A stretch of 64,000 bases of DNA from Oceanimonas sp. GK1 (GTDB lineage: Bacteria; Pseudomonadota; Gammaproteobacteria; Enterobacterales; Aeromonadaceae), in the NCBI RefSeq assembly GCF_000243075.1, contig NC_016745.1:3241001-3305000 (forward strand). Direction: 5' to 3'. This document shows positions 20,586-30,125 of the stretch, piece by piece. How positions within the stretch are numbered: the first letter of the stretch is position 1; every line of letters begins with the position of its first letter. The translations under genes were made by a program, and so were the position numbers. The notes beneath the pieces are model-generated. The model searched no databases and had not been told where the DNA came from. It was given only the letters and a program-made list of their open reading frames with translations.

Positions 20586-22553
20586 CTAGATGCTGTCGTG
20601 CACGATACGGGGGGTGACGAAGATAATCAATTCCCGCTTGCGGTTGGTGTCCGAGGTGCTCTTGAACAGCCGCCCCACCACCGGAATGTCCCCCAGCAGC
20701 GGCACCTTGGTGACATTGCGCAAAATATCCTGCTGATAGATGCCCCCCAGCACCAGGGTTTCGCCGTCGCTGACCAGCACCTGGGTGGTCACCGACTGGG
20801 CGTTAATCGAGGGAACAATGGAGCCGTCCGCCTGGGGAACAAATTCTCCCACGCTGTCCTGGGTCACGATCAAATCCAGCACTACCCGGTGATCGGGGGT
20901 GATCTGGGGAGTCACCTGAAGGCTGAGAAACGCATCTGCAAACTCCACATTGGTGCCCTGTTCGCTGACGGTACTGTAGGGGATCTGCACCCCCTGCTGA
21001 ATCAACGCCGGTTTCTGGCTGGAGGTGGTGACCCGGGGGCTGGCGATAATCTCGGCCCGGTTTTCCCGCTCCAGCGCCGATAACTCCAGATCGAGAATGG
21101 TGCCGTCCGACAGTTTGGCGATCTGCAAGCCAATGGATCCTCCCTCGCTGGTCGTGGGCAGGTTGATATTCAGGTTGCCTTCGGTGCGGTTATGAGAACC
21201 CGTGGTGTCGTTACGGTATTCCCAGTTGATCCCCAGGTCCTCCTCCAGCCCTTCATTAATGGTGACCATGCGCGCTTCGATCACCACCTGTTTGATGGGA
21301 ATGTCCAGCAGCGCCAGCATGCGGCGAATGTTTTCGATGTTTTCCCGAGTGTCCTTGAGCACCAGCATGTTGGTTCTGTCATCCACCGCAATGGCGCCCC
21401 GCTCCGACAGCAGGCTGGTGCTTTCGTTGGTCAGCAGGGCCACCACGTCCATGGCCTTGGCATAGTTGACCTGCAGAAACTCGGTTTCAAGCGGTGCCAG
21501 CCCTTCCTGGGCCTGGCGGTTTTCCAGCAGTTGCTGCTCCTGTTGCGCCAGCTCCGCCGCCGGCGCCACCAGCAGAATGTTGCCGTCCAGGCGCTTGTCG
21601 AGGCCACGCACCTGCAAAATGGTATCGAGGGCCTGCTCCCAGGGCACGCCGTCCAGCCGCAGGGTCAGGTTGCCCTGCACCGAGTCGGTGGTGACCAGGT
21701 TGAAATTGTTGAAGTCGGCGATCAGCTGCAGCGCAGTACGCACCGGAATATCCTGAAAGTTCATCGAGATGGGCTTGCCGCCCCTGGCAGCGCGGCTGGC
21801 ACCGGCCGCCACCGCCGGCCGGGCCAGCTCGATCACAAACTCGCGACCGCGCTGCTCATACTGGTAAACGAAGTCTCCGTCCGTCTCGATCGTCATTCTC
21901 ACGTTTTCCCGCTCCCGGCGCGTCTGAATGCGCCTGGCCGGGGTAGCGAAGTCGCTCACATCGTAGGTTTGCCGCAGCGCGTCGGGAATGTGGGTATTGT
22001 GAAAACTGGCGGTCAGCCGCCGGCCGTGCTGTTGCAGATCCACCGCCGCCGTCGGCCGCTCAAGCGTGATCACCAGCTGCCCCTGCCCCTGGGCGCCACG
22101 ACGAAAGTCGATGCCGGCAATGCCGTTGATGGCCCCGGGCGGCAGCGGGTGACCGGCGCCGGCAGGGGCAGACACTCCCTCCCCCAGCAACACCTGCAGG
22201 GTATTGCCCTGCTGCTGCACCCGGTAGGGCTGCACCCGCGCCATGGGGATCACCACCTCCAGTACCGTCCCGGCACGACGAACGTCAATGGCGGAAATGC
22301 CCTGGCGCTCAATGGGAATGTGGTTTTCCAGCAGTGCCGAGCTGGCCCCGGGCAGCTGCAGCACCAGGCTCGGCGGGCTCTGGCTCAGCCGCTCGATCAC
22401 CCTGGGTGGCCCGTCGAATTCCAGTTCCAGCACCAGCTGATCGCCCGTCAGCGGATTAACCCGAAACTGCTCCAGGCTCACCGCCAGCGCCGGCCAGGCA
22501 ATCAGCCAGGCGGCCAGACAGACACTCAGCCGCGCGGCCGTCGTTATTCCCAT
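20586..22553 (-). CDS. pilQ: Type IV pilus secretin
   Basis: 655-residue outer-membrane secretin through which the type IV pilus passes. Order: signal peptide (ending about ALA), AMIN domain(s) that bind peptidoglycan (about 25-250), an STN/N0 domain (ISMNFQDIPVRTALQLIADF), an N1 domain, and the C-terminal secretin domain ending in GRLFKSTSDTNRKRELIIFV. The ATG at 22553 is preferred (AGGGAG 8 bases upstream); the frame extends to a TTG at 22571. Last gene of pilMNOPQ, 44 bp after pilP. Confidence 0.95.
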   Translation of the reverse strand: MGITTAARLSVCLAAWLIAWPALAVSLEQFRVNPLTGDQLVLELEFDGPPRVIERLSQSPPSLVLQLPGASSALLENHIPIERQGISAIDVRRAGTVLEVVIPMARVQPYRVQQQGNTLQVLLGEGVSAPAGAGHPLPPGAINGIAGIDFRRGAQGQGQLVITLERPTAAVDLQQHGRRLTASFHNTHIPDALRQTYDVSDFATPARRIQTRRERENVRMTIETDGDFVYQYEQRGREFVIELARPAVAAGASRAARGGKPISMNFQDIPVRTALQLIADFNNFNLVTTDSVQGNLTLRLDGVPWEQALDTILQVRGLDKRLDGNILLVAPAAELAQQEQQLLENRQAQEGLAPLETEFLQVNYAKAMDVVALLTNESTSLLSERGAIAVDDRTNMLVLKDTRENIENIRRMLALLDIPIKQVVIEARMVTINEGLEEDLGINWEYRNDTTGSHNRTEGNLNINLPTTSEGGSIGLQIAKLSDGTILDLELSALERENRAEIIASPRVTTSSQKPALIQQGVQIPYSTVSEQGTNVEFADAFLSLQVTPQITPDHRVVLDLIVTQDSVGEFVPQADGSIVPSINAQSVTTQVLVSDGETLVLGGIYQQDILRNVTKVPLLGDIPVVGRLFKSTSDTNRKRELIIFVTPRIVHDSI

Positions 22554-22597
22554 GATGTGTGCTCCCTGCAAACATGATTATTCGAACTCATTTATTG

Positions 22598-23110
22598 TTA
22601 TTCGCCGGTCAGCGCCAGGGTGGTTTCCCGCAAGCTCCAGCAACCCCGGCCATCGGCCACGTATTCCTTCAGGGTGATCCGCTCCCCGCTGATGGCGGTC
22701 ACCTCCCCATGGTTCAGCCCCAGCCGGTCTCCGGGCGCCACCAGGTGGGCCTCCCCATTCCGGGACACCACCAGCGCCCGAATGCCGGCGTCATTCTGCA
22801 ATGTGCCCCCCATGGCGAGATTGGCGAGGGAATAGCGCTCCAGCGGCTGTTTTTCCCGGTTGCTATCGGGTTGTTCGCAATCCCGCGGCAGCGGCCCCCG
22901 GCTGGCACTTTCCGGCCGGGGCGTGACAAAGGGACTGCGCTCACGGACCGGTACATAAGCCGCGGGCACATATTCATTGATCTCGGGCATGGCTTCAGGC
23001 GGCGCCGCCGGACGGGAGCGGACCTCGGCCACGTAACGGCGCAGATCCTCTTCCTCGGCGCAGGCACTCAGGCCCAGCACCACCAGCAGCAAGATCAGTG
23101 GGCCCCTCAT
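22598..23110 (-). CDS. pilP: Type IV pilus assembly lipoprotein
   Basis: 170-residue lipoprotein with signal and lipobox LSAC (Cys17). It joins the PilN/PilO inner-membrane complex to the PilQ secretin. After a proline-rich linker the C-terminal beta domain (GTLQNDAGIRALVVSRNGEA ... GDRLGLNHGEVTAI) is recognisable. It overlaps pilO by 4 bp. Length is typical of PilP. Confidence 0.92.
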   Translation of the reverse strand: MRGPLILLLVVLGLSACAEEEDLRRYVAEVRSRPAAPPEAMPEINEYVPAAYVPVRERSPFVTPRPESASRGPLPRDCEQPDSNREKQPLERYSLANLAMGGTLQNDAGIRALVVSRNGEAHLVAPGDRLGLNHGEVTAISGERITLKEYVADGRGCWSLRETTLALTGE

Positions 23111-23691
23111 CGCTCCCCCTGCTCGTTGTATTTGTAGGTTTTGGCCAGCATGCTCATGGCCAGCTGTTCGCCGCTCTGGTGGCTGAGGCTGAAACTGTCG
23201 AGGATCACGATGCGCGGCAGTGCCGCCACGCCGGCCACGAACCGGCCCAGCTGATGATAGTCACCACGGACGATGATGCGCATGGGCAACTCGGTGGAAA
23301 ACTCCCCCGGCTGCTCCGCCTCCCAGTTAATGCGCTCCAGACGCAGGCCGTTATTGGTGGCAATAAAGCTGATGTCATCGAGCAGGCCGGCGATCTCCAG
23401 CTGGTTGGGCAACTTGCGCAACTCCTGTTCCAGGCGCACCTGCAGTGTTTTCATCTGCTGCTCGTAGGCGGGCAGGGCCGACGCCTGGCGGGCCTTGGTT
23501 TCAAAGGTGGCCTTGAGGGACGCTTCCTGGGCCCGGGCCTGCTCCAGCTGCGCCAGACTGTCGCGGATCAGGAACTGTCCCAGCAGCCCGGCCAGCAGGG
23601 CGCACAGTATCACCAGGGTGGCCACCTTGGCAGATCTTGGCCACTGGCCGATGTTGTCAAAGTCCAGATCATTCAGCTCTTGCCAGTTCAT
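23107..23691 (-). CDS. pilO: Type IV pilus inner-membrane protein
   Basis: 194-residue bitopic protein. A cytoplasmic start (MNWQELNDLDFDNIGQW) precedes one transmembrane helix (about 24-44), then a coiled coil rich in E/Q/K and a ferredoxin-like periplasmic domain. It forms the alignment complex with PilM, PilN and PilP. It overlaps both pilN and pilP by 4 bp, so translation is coupled. Confidence 0.92.
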   Translation of the reverse strand: MNWQELNDLDFDNIGQWPRSAKVATLVILCALLAGLLGQFLIRDSLAQLEQARAQEASLKATFETKARQASALPAYEQQMKTLQVRLEQELRKLPNQLEIAGLLDDISFIATNNGLRLERINWEAEQPGEFSTELPMRIIVRGDYHQLGRFVAGVAALPRIVILDSFSLSHQSGEQLAMSMLAKTYKYNEQGER

Positions 23692-24242
23692 GGTTGCCTC
23701 CCTTCTGCGGCCACCTTAACGCTCATGGAAAACTGGCTGAGGGCCATGGGCTGGCTGTCGGATGCGTAAATGGAGCCCAGCCGGGGTTCGGTGAGCCAGC
23801 GACTGTCCTCCATGCTGCGCAGCATGCTGGCCACCCGCGGATAGGCTTCGGCCTTGCCCACCAGCTCAATGCGCTCCCGATCCACGTTGAGCGAGCTCAG
23901 GTATACCCCGGCGGGCACCAGCCCCGGCATCTGGTTAAACAACCGCACCGAAAAGGCCCGCCGGTGCTGCAACTGCTCTATCAGCCGCATGCGCTCCAGC
24001 AGTTGTTCCCGTTGCTGGCGAATGGCGCTGATCTCCCCCAGCACCTGATCCAGCCTGACGGTTTCCAGCTGTAAAAAGCGGTTGCGCTCCTGCTGATGCG
24101 CCTCAAGCTGGCCAATGCGCAGGTTAATCAGCACCATCACCAGGGTGGTCACTGCCACCGCCGCCGCCAGCAGCAGCATAAAGCGTTTTTTCTGCCGGAC
24201 TTTCCGCCCTTCCCGCCAGGGCAGCAGGTTTATATTGGACAT
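23688..24242 (-). CDS. pilN: Type IV pilus inner-membrane protein
   Basis: 184-residue bitopic protein. It starts with the conserved cytoplasmic MSNINLLPWREGRK motif that docks in PilM, followed by a transmembrane helix (about 21-42) and a coiled-coil/ferredoxin-like periplasmic part. Its start lies inside pilM (13-bp overlap) and it overlaps pilO by 4 bp. Confidence 0.94.
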   Translation of the reverse strand: MSNINLLPWREGRKVRQKKRFMLLLAAAVAVTTLVMVLINLRIGQLEAHQQERNRFLQLETVRLDQVLGEISAIRQQREQLLERMRLIEQLQHRRAFSVRLFNQMPGLVPAGVYLSSLNVDRERIELVGKAEAYPRVASMLRSMEDSRWLTEPRLGSIYASDSQPMALSQFSMSVKVAAEGRQP

Positions 24243-25294
24243 GGTGTAAAGCTCCTCAGCGCCAGCCCCAGTGCCGTGGTGTAGGCCGCCGCTCCGGCAT
24301 AGTGCCGATCGTCACCGCCCAGCAGTCGCTCAAAGCGGGGCACCAGCACCGGCATGGCCAGCTCTTGCTCCAGCACCTGAGCCAGCTGGGGCAGCTGGCT
24401 GCCGCCGCCGCTCAGCAACAGCGCCTGGGGCGGTTGACTGCCGGCGCCGCTCTGAAAGATCTGCAGGTTGCGACGAAGATGCTGAAGAATGGCGGTAATG
24501 TGATGCTGCCTTGCCTCCTCCAGCAGCGGCTCAGGCAGGCCGTACTGGACCTTGGCGGTGTCGGCCTGGCTTTCCGGCATGCCCGAGAGCTGGCTGATCT
24601 CCCGGGTAAAATGGGCTCCGCCAAAGTTCTGCAACCGGCTGTGAATAACGTCTCCCCGCGCCATCACGCCAAAGGTCAGGCATTCTGCACCGATATCGGC
24701 CAGCGCCAACAGGCCGACGCTGGCCTGTTCCGCCTGCAGCAACGCCTGCGCGGCCCGGGCCAGGGCGTGCACGCCGATGTCCACCACGCTGGTCTCCCAG
24801 CCGGCCAGCTGCAGGGCCGCCAGGCGCGAGCTGATGCTGTCGGTACGGGCGGCGCTGAGCAGAATGTCTTCCCGGTCGGGGTGCGCCTGGCCGGGGCCCA
24901 GGCGCTCGTAGTCGAGGCTGATTTCTTCCAGCGGAAAGGGAATGTGCTGGCCGGCTTCCAGCATCACCTGGTGCTCCAGGTCATCGTCACTCAGACCCCG
25001 GGGAAAGGAAATGATTTTGCTGGTCACGCTGCTGCCGGTTACCGCCGTGGCGACCCTGCCAACCGGGCTGCCGAGCTGACGCCTGAGCTGTTTGAGCGCT
25101 TCGCCCACGGCATTGATGTCCTGCAACTGGTGGTCAATGATGCTGTGAGCCGGCGTGGGAACACTGGCCATGGCGGCGAGCTGTATGCGTTCCCTTTGCC
25201 CCTTGAGCAGCACCGCCTTGAGACTGCCGGTGCCGAAGTCCACCCCCACCATCCACTGTACGTCCCGTCTTCCCGTCAGACTAAACATAAGCAT
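24230..25294 (-). CDS. pilM: Type IV pilus assembly ATPase-like protein
   Basis: 354-residue FtsA/actin-like cytoplasmic protein, first gene of pilMNOPQ. The phosphate-1 motif VGVDFGTGSLKAVLLKG is near the N-terminus and a second nucleotide-binding segment is ALADIGAECLTFGV. It binds the PilN N-terminal peptide and anchors the pilus machine. Starts at 25294 (MLMFSLTG) or at the second ATG, 25288; no strong Shine-Dalgarno separates them. It diverges from the PBP1A gene, 169 bp away, the same arrangement as mrcA and the hof genes in E. coli. Confidence 0.93.
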   Translation of the reverse strand: MLMFSLTGRRDVQWMVGVDFGTGSLKAVLLKGQRERIQLAAMASVPTPAHSIIDHQLQDINAVGEALKQLRRQLGSPVGRVATAVTGSSVTSKIISFPRGLSDDDLEHQVMLEAGQHIPFPLEEISLDYERLGPGQAHPDREDILLSAARTDSISSRLAALQLAGWETSVVDIGVHALARAAQALLQAEQASVGLLALADIGAECLTFGVMARGDVIHSRLQNFGGAHFTREISQLSGMPESQADTAKVQYGLPEPLLEEARQHHITAILQHLRRNLQIFQSGAGSQPPQALLLSGGGSQLPQLAQVLEQELAMPVLVPRFERLLGGDDRHYAGAAAYTTALGLALRSFTPCPI

Positions 25295-25463
25295 CCATGT
25301 CGTTGTTTTTGTTGGCGCCCCTAAGCTTAGGTGGACTCATTTGTACTTATAGTCATTTCATAAAATAAAACCAAATAAAACCAAAAGCGCTCGAATAACA
25401 CGGCGCTCACAGGATATACTTGCCCGTCAATTGGTTAAAAAATGATTTACCGGGTTTTATTAC

Positions 25464-27845
25464 ATGCTCAAATGGCTCGTTCGCCTGCTTGCCCTGGCTT
25501 TCTTCCTTGGCCTTTCCGGCATGGTTGCACTTTTTGTTCTGTACCAGCAAATCAGTGCCGATCTGCCGGATGTTTCCACCCTTAAGGACGTGCGTCTGGA
25601 AACTCCCATGCGCATCTACAGCCAGGACGGCGAACTGATCTCCCAGTATGGGGAGCAACGCCGCACGCCGGTCACCATAGACCAAATGCCGCCCCTGCTC
25701 ATCGACGCCTTTCTCGCCACCGAGGACGCCCGCTTTTACGAGCACCCGGGTATCGATCCGGTGGGCATTGCCCGCGCGGCCATGGTGTGGCTGACCACGG
25801 GGGAAAAGCGCCAGGGCGCCAGCACCATTACCCAACAGGTGGCCCGCAACTTTTTCCTCAGCCGGGAAAAAACCATAGTGCGCAAGGTAAAAGAGATTGT
25901 TCTGGCTTTGCACATTGAAAGTCAACTGACCAAGGACGAGATCCTTGAGCTCTACCTCAATAAAATTCCCTTGGGCCACCGCTCCCACGGCGTGGGCGCC
26001 GCCGCTCAGGTGTATTACGGCAAGGAGCTGAGCGATCTGAGCCTGCCGGAAATGGCGATGATCGCCGGCCTGCCCAAGGCCCCGTCTACCCTCAACCCCA
26101 TCAGCAACCCGCGCCGAGCCGAGGAACGCCGGGCGGTGGTGCTGGGACGCATGCTGGAAACCGGCAAAATCACTCAAGACCAGTATGAAGACGCCATGGC
26201 GGCGCCGGTGCGCACCCGTTATCACGGCGCCGAAATCACCCTGAACGCCCCCTACCTGGCGGAAATGGCCCACCAGTTTGCCCTGGCCATGTTTGGGGAC
26301 GAGGCCTACACCCGTGGCCTGAACATTTACACCACGGTGCATGCCGACGAGCAACAGGCCGCCAACCAGGCCCTGGTTAACGGTCTGCTGGCCTACGATT
26401 TGCGCCACGGCTACCGAGGCCCGGTGGCCGCGCTGTGGCAGGGCGACAACGCCTGGAGCGAAGCGCAGATTGAACAGCACCTGGAAGAGCAGCCCGCTTA
26501 CTGGCCCCTGAAGCCGGCGGTGGTCACCAAGGTGGGAGAGCGCAGCGCCACGGTCTTCATCAAGGACAGCGGCCCCGCCGAACTGGAGTGGGATGGCCTG
26601 AAATGGGCGCGTGCCTATATCGCCGACAACCGCCAGGGCAAGGCACCTTCAAGGGCCGGGGACATTCTCAAGGCGGGCGAACAAGTCTGGGTGCGCCCGC
26701 TCGGCGAAGGCTGGATGCTGGGCCAGCAGCCCGAGATCAATGGCGCCCTGGTGGCATTGGAGCCGGTCACCGGCGCCGTCACCGCCCTGGTCGGCGGCTT
26801 CAACTTTACCCTCAACAAGTTCAACCGGGTGGAGCAGGCCGAGCGCCAGATGGGATCCAACATCAAACCCTTCATCTACTCCACCGCCCTGGATCACGGC
26901 TTTACCCTGGCCAGCCTGGTGAACGACGCCCCCATCAACCACTGGGACGCGGGCAGCGGCAACGCCTGGAAACCGCGCAACTCCCCCAATGTCTATGATG
27001 GCCCCATTCGGGTTAGAGAGGCCCTGGCCCGCTCCAAAAACGTGGTGTCCATCCGTCTGTTGAGGGACAGCGGCATCGCCAACGCCATGCAGCGGCTGAA
27101 CGATTTTGGCTTTGATACCAGCCGCATTCCCGCCACCGAGAGCCTGGCGCTGGGCTCGCCCTCGGCCACGCCGCTGCAAATGGCCGCTGGCTACGCCGCC
27201 TTTGCCAACGGCGGCAACAAGATCTCGCCCTTTGTGGTGGAACGCATTGAAGACGCCCAAGGGGTGGTGCTGTACCGGGCCGCGCCCGAGCAACAGCGTA
27301 TCATCAGCGAGGAAAACGCCTGGCTTATCAGCTCGGCGCTGGGCTCGGCCATTCAGGGCGGAGTGACCGGTGATCGCCGCTGGAACGGTACCGGTTGGCG
27401 CGCCGGCCGCGCCCTGGGGCGCAGCGACATCGCCGGTAAAACCGGCACCACCAACGACTCCCGGGATGCCTGGTTTTCGGGCTTTACGCCAGACCGGGTC
27501 GCCACCGCCTGGGTGGGCTTTGACGACTTTGGCCGGCCGCTCGGCCGCACCGCCTATCATCCCAACCTGGGCCGGGATCAGGTGGCCGGCGGCGAGTTCG
27601 GCGGCAGCACGGCCCTGCCGATCTGGGCCGATTACATGAAGGTGGCCTTGTCGCACTTTCCGGAGCGCGAACGGCCCCGTCCCGCCGAGCTGGTCAGCGT
27701 CAGCATCGATACCAGCACCGGCCTGCTGAGCAACGGCAAAGGGCACACCGAGTATTTCGTGAAAGGCAGCGAGCCCCGCCGCTACAGCCGCCCCGACAGC
27801 CATCAGCAGTTTGGCGGCACCAGCGTGACCGACGAGCTGTTTTAG
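25464..27845 (+). CDS. mrcA: Penicillin-binding protein 1A (bifunctional)
   Basis: 793-residue class A PBP that polymerises and cross-links peptidoglycan. An N-terminal membrane anchor (about 5-30) is followed by the GT51 transglycosylase domain (TEDARFYEHPGIDPVG; GASTITQQVARN) and, after an OB-like insert, the transpeptidase domain with catalytic SNIK (GSNIKPFIYS), SKN (RSKNVVSI) and KTGTT (AGKTGTTNDS) motifs. Somewhat shorter than E. coli PBP1A (850) but complete. Ends in an intrinsic terminator shared with the convergent oxyR. Confidence 0.96.
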   Translation: MLKWLVRLLALAFFLGLSGMVALFVLYQQISADLPDVSTLKDVRLETPMRIYSQDGELISQYGEQRRTPVTIDQMPPLLIDAFLATEDARFYEHPGIDPVGIARAAMVWLTTGEKRQGASTITQQVARNFFLSREKTIVRKVKEIVLALHIESQLTKDEILELYLNKIPLGHRSHGVGAAAQVYYGKELSDLSLPEMAMIAGLPKAPSTLNPISNPRRAEERRAVVLGRMLETGKITQDQYEDAMAAPVRTRYHGAEITLNAPYLAEMAHQFALAMFGDEAYTRGLNIYTTVHADEQQAANQALVNGLLAYDLRHGYRGPVAALWQGDNAWSEAQIEQHLEEQPAYWPLKPAVVTKVGERSATVFIKDSGPAELEWDGLKWARAYIADNRQGKAPSRAGDILKAGEQVWVRPLGEGWMLGQQPEINGALVALEPVTGAVTALVGGFNFTLNKFNRVEQAERQMGSNIKPFIYSTALDHGFTLASLVNDAPINHWDAGSGNAWKPRNSPNVYDGPIRVREALARSKNVVSIRLLRDSGIANAMQRLNDFGFDTSRIPATESLALGSPSATPLQMAAGYAAFANGGNKISPFVVERIEDAQGVVLYRAAPEQQRIISEENAWLISSALGSAIQGGVTGDRRWNGTGWRAGRALGRSDIAGKTGTTNDSRDAWFSGFTPDRVATAWVGFDDFGRPLGRTAYHPNLGRDQVAGGEFGGSTALPIWADYMKVALSHFPERERPRPAELVSVSIDTSTGLLSNGKGHTEYFVKGSEPRRYSRPDSHQQFGGTSVTDELF

Positions 27846-27863
27846 GCCGGCTAACGGAAAGAC

Positions 27864-27892
27864 AAAGGCGCTGCATGAGCAGCGCCTTTTTT
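27864..27892. terminator. Bidirectional intrinsic terminator (mrcA/oxyR)
   Basis: Stem GGCGCTGC-ATGA-GCAGCGCC (27867-27886) is flanked by AAA on the left and TTTTTT on the right. The right T-run touches the oxyR stop codon. It ends mrcA with a good U-tract and should also serve oxyR. Confidence 0.9.
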
Positions 27893-28787
27893 ATGGCAAG
27901 CGCTCTTGCAGCAGCGTGCTGATCACCTTGGCCATTTCGTTAAAGCAGGGCCGGCGCACCGAGTGAGCCCGGTGCAGCAGGGCAATGGTGCGGCTGGGCT
28001 GGGGATCGGTCACCCTGAGGTAGCTGACCCCGGCGTCGCTGCTTTGCTCTCCCACCGCCAGTTGCGGGATCAGGGTCAGCCCCGAGCCCGCCGCCACCAT
28101 GTTGCGCAGGGTTTCCAGGCTGGTGGCCTTGAAATGGCTGTCTTCACCGATGCCGGCGGCAAAGCAGAAGCCCATGGCCTGATCCCGCAGGCAGTGGCCA
28201 TCTTCCAGCATCAGCAGTTTCTCGCCCTTGAGCTCGTTAAGCCGTATCTGTTCCCGCCCGGCCCAGGCATGGGTGGCAGGCACCGCCAGCAACATGGGCT
28301 CGTCATACAGCGCCAGCGCACCAAAGTTGTCCATGTTGTCGAGCTGGGCCAGGATCAGGCAGTCGAGTTCGCCGTCCGCCAGCTGTTTGAGCAATACCTG
28401 GGTCTGGGCTTCGTAAAGAAAGATGTGCAGCTCGGGAAAATGCTGCCTGAGCGCGGGAATGATATGGGGCAGCAGGTAGGGGCCGACGGTGGGAATCAAC
28501 CCGATATGCAACTCGCCCGACATGGGCTCGGTAAAGGTGCGGGCGATATCGCGCAGCTCCTTGGTGGCCGCCAGCACCCGGCGGGCCTGAGCGGTAATGG
28601 CATCCCCCGCCGGGGTGAACAGCACCTTGCGGGACGTACGCTCCATCAGCAGCACGCCCAGCTCGTCTTCCAGCTTGCGCAGCTGGCCGCTGAGGGTGGG
28701 CTGACTGACGAAACACTTTTCCGCCGCCTTGCGAAAGTGGCGCTCTTCCGCGAGCGCCACCAGGTATTCCAGATCCCGTAAATTCAC
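27891..28787 (-). CDS. oxyR: Hydrogen peroxide-sensing regulator OxyR
   Basis: 298-residue LysR-type activator of the peroxide response. It is strongly similar to E. coli OxyR from residue 1 (NLRDLEYLVALAEERHF), with HTH VSQPTLSGQLRKLEDELG. The redox pair is present in LEDGHCLRDQAMGFCF (Cys199 and Cys208 in E. coli numbering). I place the start at the GTG at 28787, which matches the family N-terminus. An in-frame ATG at 28808 would add seven residues (MNNHGEK), but its AAGGA abuts the ATG. A frame to 28934 is spurious. Located downstream of the peroxiredoxin gene on the same strand. Confidence 0.93.
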   Translation of the reverse strand: MNLRDLEYLVALAEERHFRKAAEKCFVSQPTLSGQLRKLEDELGVLLMERTSRKVLFTPAGDAITAQARRVLAATKELRDIARTFTEPMSGELHIGLIPTVGPYLLPHIIPALRQHFPELHIFLYEAQTQVLLKQLADGELDCLILAQLDNMDNFGALALYDEPMLLAVPATHAWAGREQIRLNELKGEKLLMLEDGHCLRDQAMGFCFAAGIGEDSHFKATSLETLRNMVAAGSGLTLIPQLAVGEQSSDAGVSYLRVTDPQPSRTIALLHRAHSVRRPCFNEMAKVISTLLQERLP

Positions 28788-28885
28788 CTTTTCACCATGG
28801 TTATTCATTCCTTTGCGGCATGATCCCCGATTTTGGTGAGAATGGAAAGGTACGTGCAACCAAAGCAACCACAGGGTTACCTTCA

Positions 28886-28950
28886 CCGACACGCTGCAAG
28901 TACTTCCCTGTAGCGCTAGGCACATGCCATCCATGGCATGTGACGGTCGG
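28886..28950. repeat. 65-bp dispersed repeat, copy 1
   Basis: Matches 60001-60065 base for base in spacing. It contains a hairpin ACATGCCAT-CC-ATGGCATGT (28922-28941) followed by GACGGTCGG. The second copy has AAATGCCAT-CC-ATGGCATTT; the change is compensated on the other arm. It lies between the peroxiredoxin-glutaredoxin gene and oxyR. No coding potential is seen. Confidence 0.75.
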
Positions 28951-28983
28951 TTCCGGCAATCCCTGTGGTTGCTAATCCGTTTA

Positions 28984-29712
28984 TTAGCCCAGGTGGGCGG
29001 CCAGTTCGTCGCTGCCGCCGATATGGCGGCCGTCGATAAACACCTGGGGCACGGTAGTGCGACCGGACACCGCCTTCAGGCTGATGCTGGTGGCATCCTG
29101 GCCGATGATCACCTCTTCATAGCGCATGTTGCGCTCCAGCAGCATCTGCTTGGCCCGGGCGCAGTAAGGACAGCCCGGCTTGCTGAACAGGGTAATGGCC
29201 GAGGGCTTGGCGGCTTCCGGGTTGATATAGGCCAGCATGGTGTCGGCATCGGACACTTCAAAGGGATCGCCGGGCTTTTCGGGCTCGATAAACATTTTTT
29301 CGATCACCCCGTCTTTCACCAGCATGGAGTAGCGCCAGGAACGCTGGCCAAAGCCCAGTTCCCGCTTGTCTACCAGCATGCCCATGCCCTCGGTGAATTC
29401 GCCGTTGCCGTCGGGGATCACTCGAATGTGCTCGGCCTCCTGATCCGCCAGCCAGGCGTTCATCACAAAGGTATCGTTCACGCTCATGCAGATGATCTCA
29501 TCCACACCGTTTTCAAACAGCACCGGCGCCAGCTCGTTGTAGCGCGGCAGGTGCGTGGACGAACAGGTGGGGGTAAAGGCGCCGGGCAGCGAGAACACCA
29601 CCACGGTTTTGCCACTGAACAGTTCATTCGAGGTTATGTCGGTCCACTGATCCTGCTGGCGGGTACGAAAGGTCACCTGGGGTACGCGCTGGCCGGTTTT
29701 GTCTGTCATCAT
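28984..29712 (-). CDS. Peroxiredoxin-glutaredoxin fusion protein
   Basis: 242-residue hybrid enzyme that reduces peroxides with glutathione. The N-terminal Prx5-type domain has the peroxidatic cysteine in [14 protein letters not shown] (about Cys50); the C-terminal glutaredoxin has CPYC (about 181-184) and the GSH-binding [18 protein letters not shown]. Such fusions are known from Haemophilus, Vibrio and Chromatium. The start at 29712 has AAGGA 7 bases upstream; a frame to 29763 is unlikely. oxyR lies directly downstream, so OxyR control is plausible. Confidence 0.95.
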   Translation of the reverse strand: MMTDKTGQRVPQVTFRTRQQDQWTDITSNELFSGKTVVVFSLPGAFTPTCSSTHLPRYNELAPVLFENGVDEIICMSVNDTFVMNAWLADQEAEHIRVIPDGNGEFTEGMGMLVDKRELGFGQRSWRYSMLVKDGVIEKMFIEPEKPGDPFEVSDADTMLAYINPEAAKPSAITLFSKPGCPYCARAKQMLLERNMRYEEVIIGQDATSISLKAVSGRTTVPQVFIDGRHIGGSDELAAHLG

Positions 29713-29815
29713 ATTGAGTCCTTGTGCTGCCTGTTTGGAATTGGACTCATTATTACCCGACACAGAACAAAGGTGAAATCGTTTAGGCTGCTTAATTTGA
29801 TAGGTTTACACAATT

Positions 29816-29843
29816 AAAAAGAGCAATGGTGTTGCCATTGCTC
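29816..29843 (-). terminator. Intrinsic terminator of the YdcH-like gene
   Basis: On the minus strand the stem GAGCAATGG-CAACA-CCATTGCTC is followed by TTTTTAA. It lies 16 bp past the stop of the gene at 29859-30095. Confidence 0.88.
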
Positions 29844-29858
29844 TTGTCGTCTGGTGCT

Positions 29859-30095
29859 TCAGCCCCGGCCGTTAAACCACCCTTTATAGATCTGCTCCTT
29901 TAACTCCAGCCGCCTGAGCTTGAGGCTTTCAAACTCCGCATCGGAAATCGGCAGGTTACAGGCCTCAAGGCCTTCTATTTCGTGGTTCACCTTGTGATAT
30001 TCCCGGGCAAGACGGGCAAACTCCTCATCGTTGAGCTTGAGCGCGGTAATGTGCTCGGCGTGCTCGGGAAATTCTTCGGCAAGCGTGTGTGTCAT
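29859..30095 (-). CDS. YdcH-like small protein, DUF465
   Basis: 78-residue helical protein with the DUF465 pattern (FARLAREYHKVNHEIEGLE ... LKLRRLELKEQIYKG). Function unknown in the family. Full length. Downstream of dusA on the same strand, with its own intrinsic terminator. GAGG lies 8 bases upstream of the ATG. Confidence 0.85.
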   Translation of the reverse strand: MTHTLAEEFPEHAEHITALKLNDEEFARLAREYHKVNHEIEGLEACNLPISDAEFESLKLRRLELKEQIYKGWFNGRG

Positions 30096-30125
30096 GGTTC
30101 AACCTCCTCGGCATCAGGGGATGGT

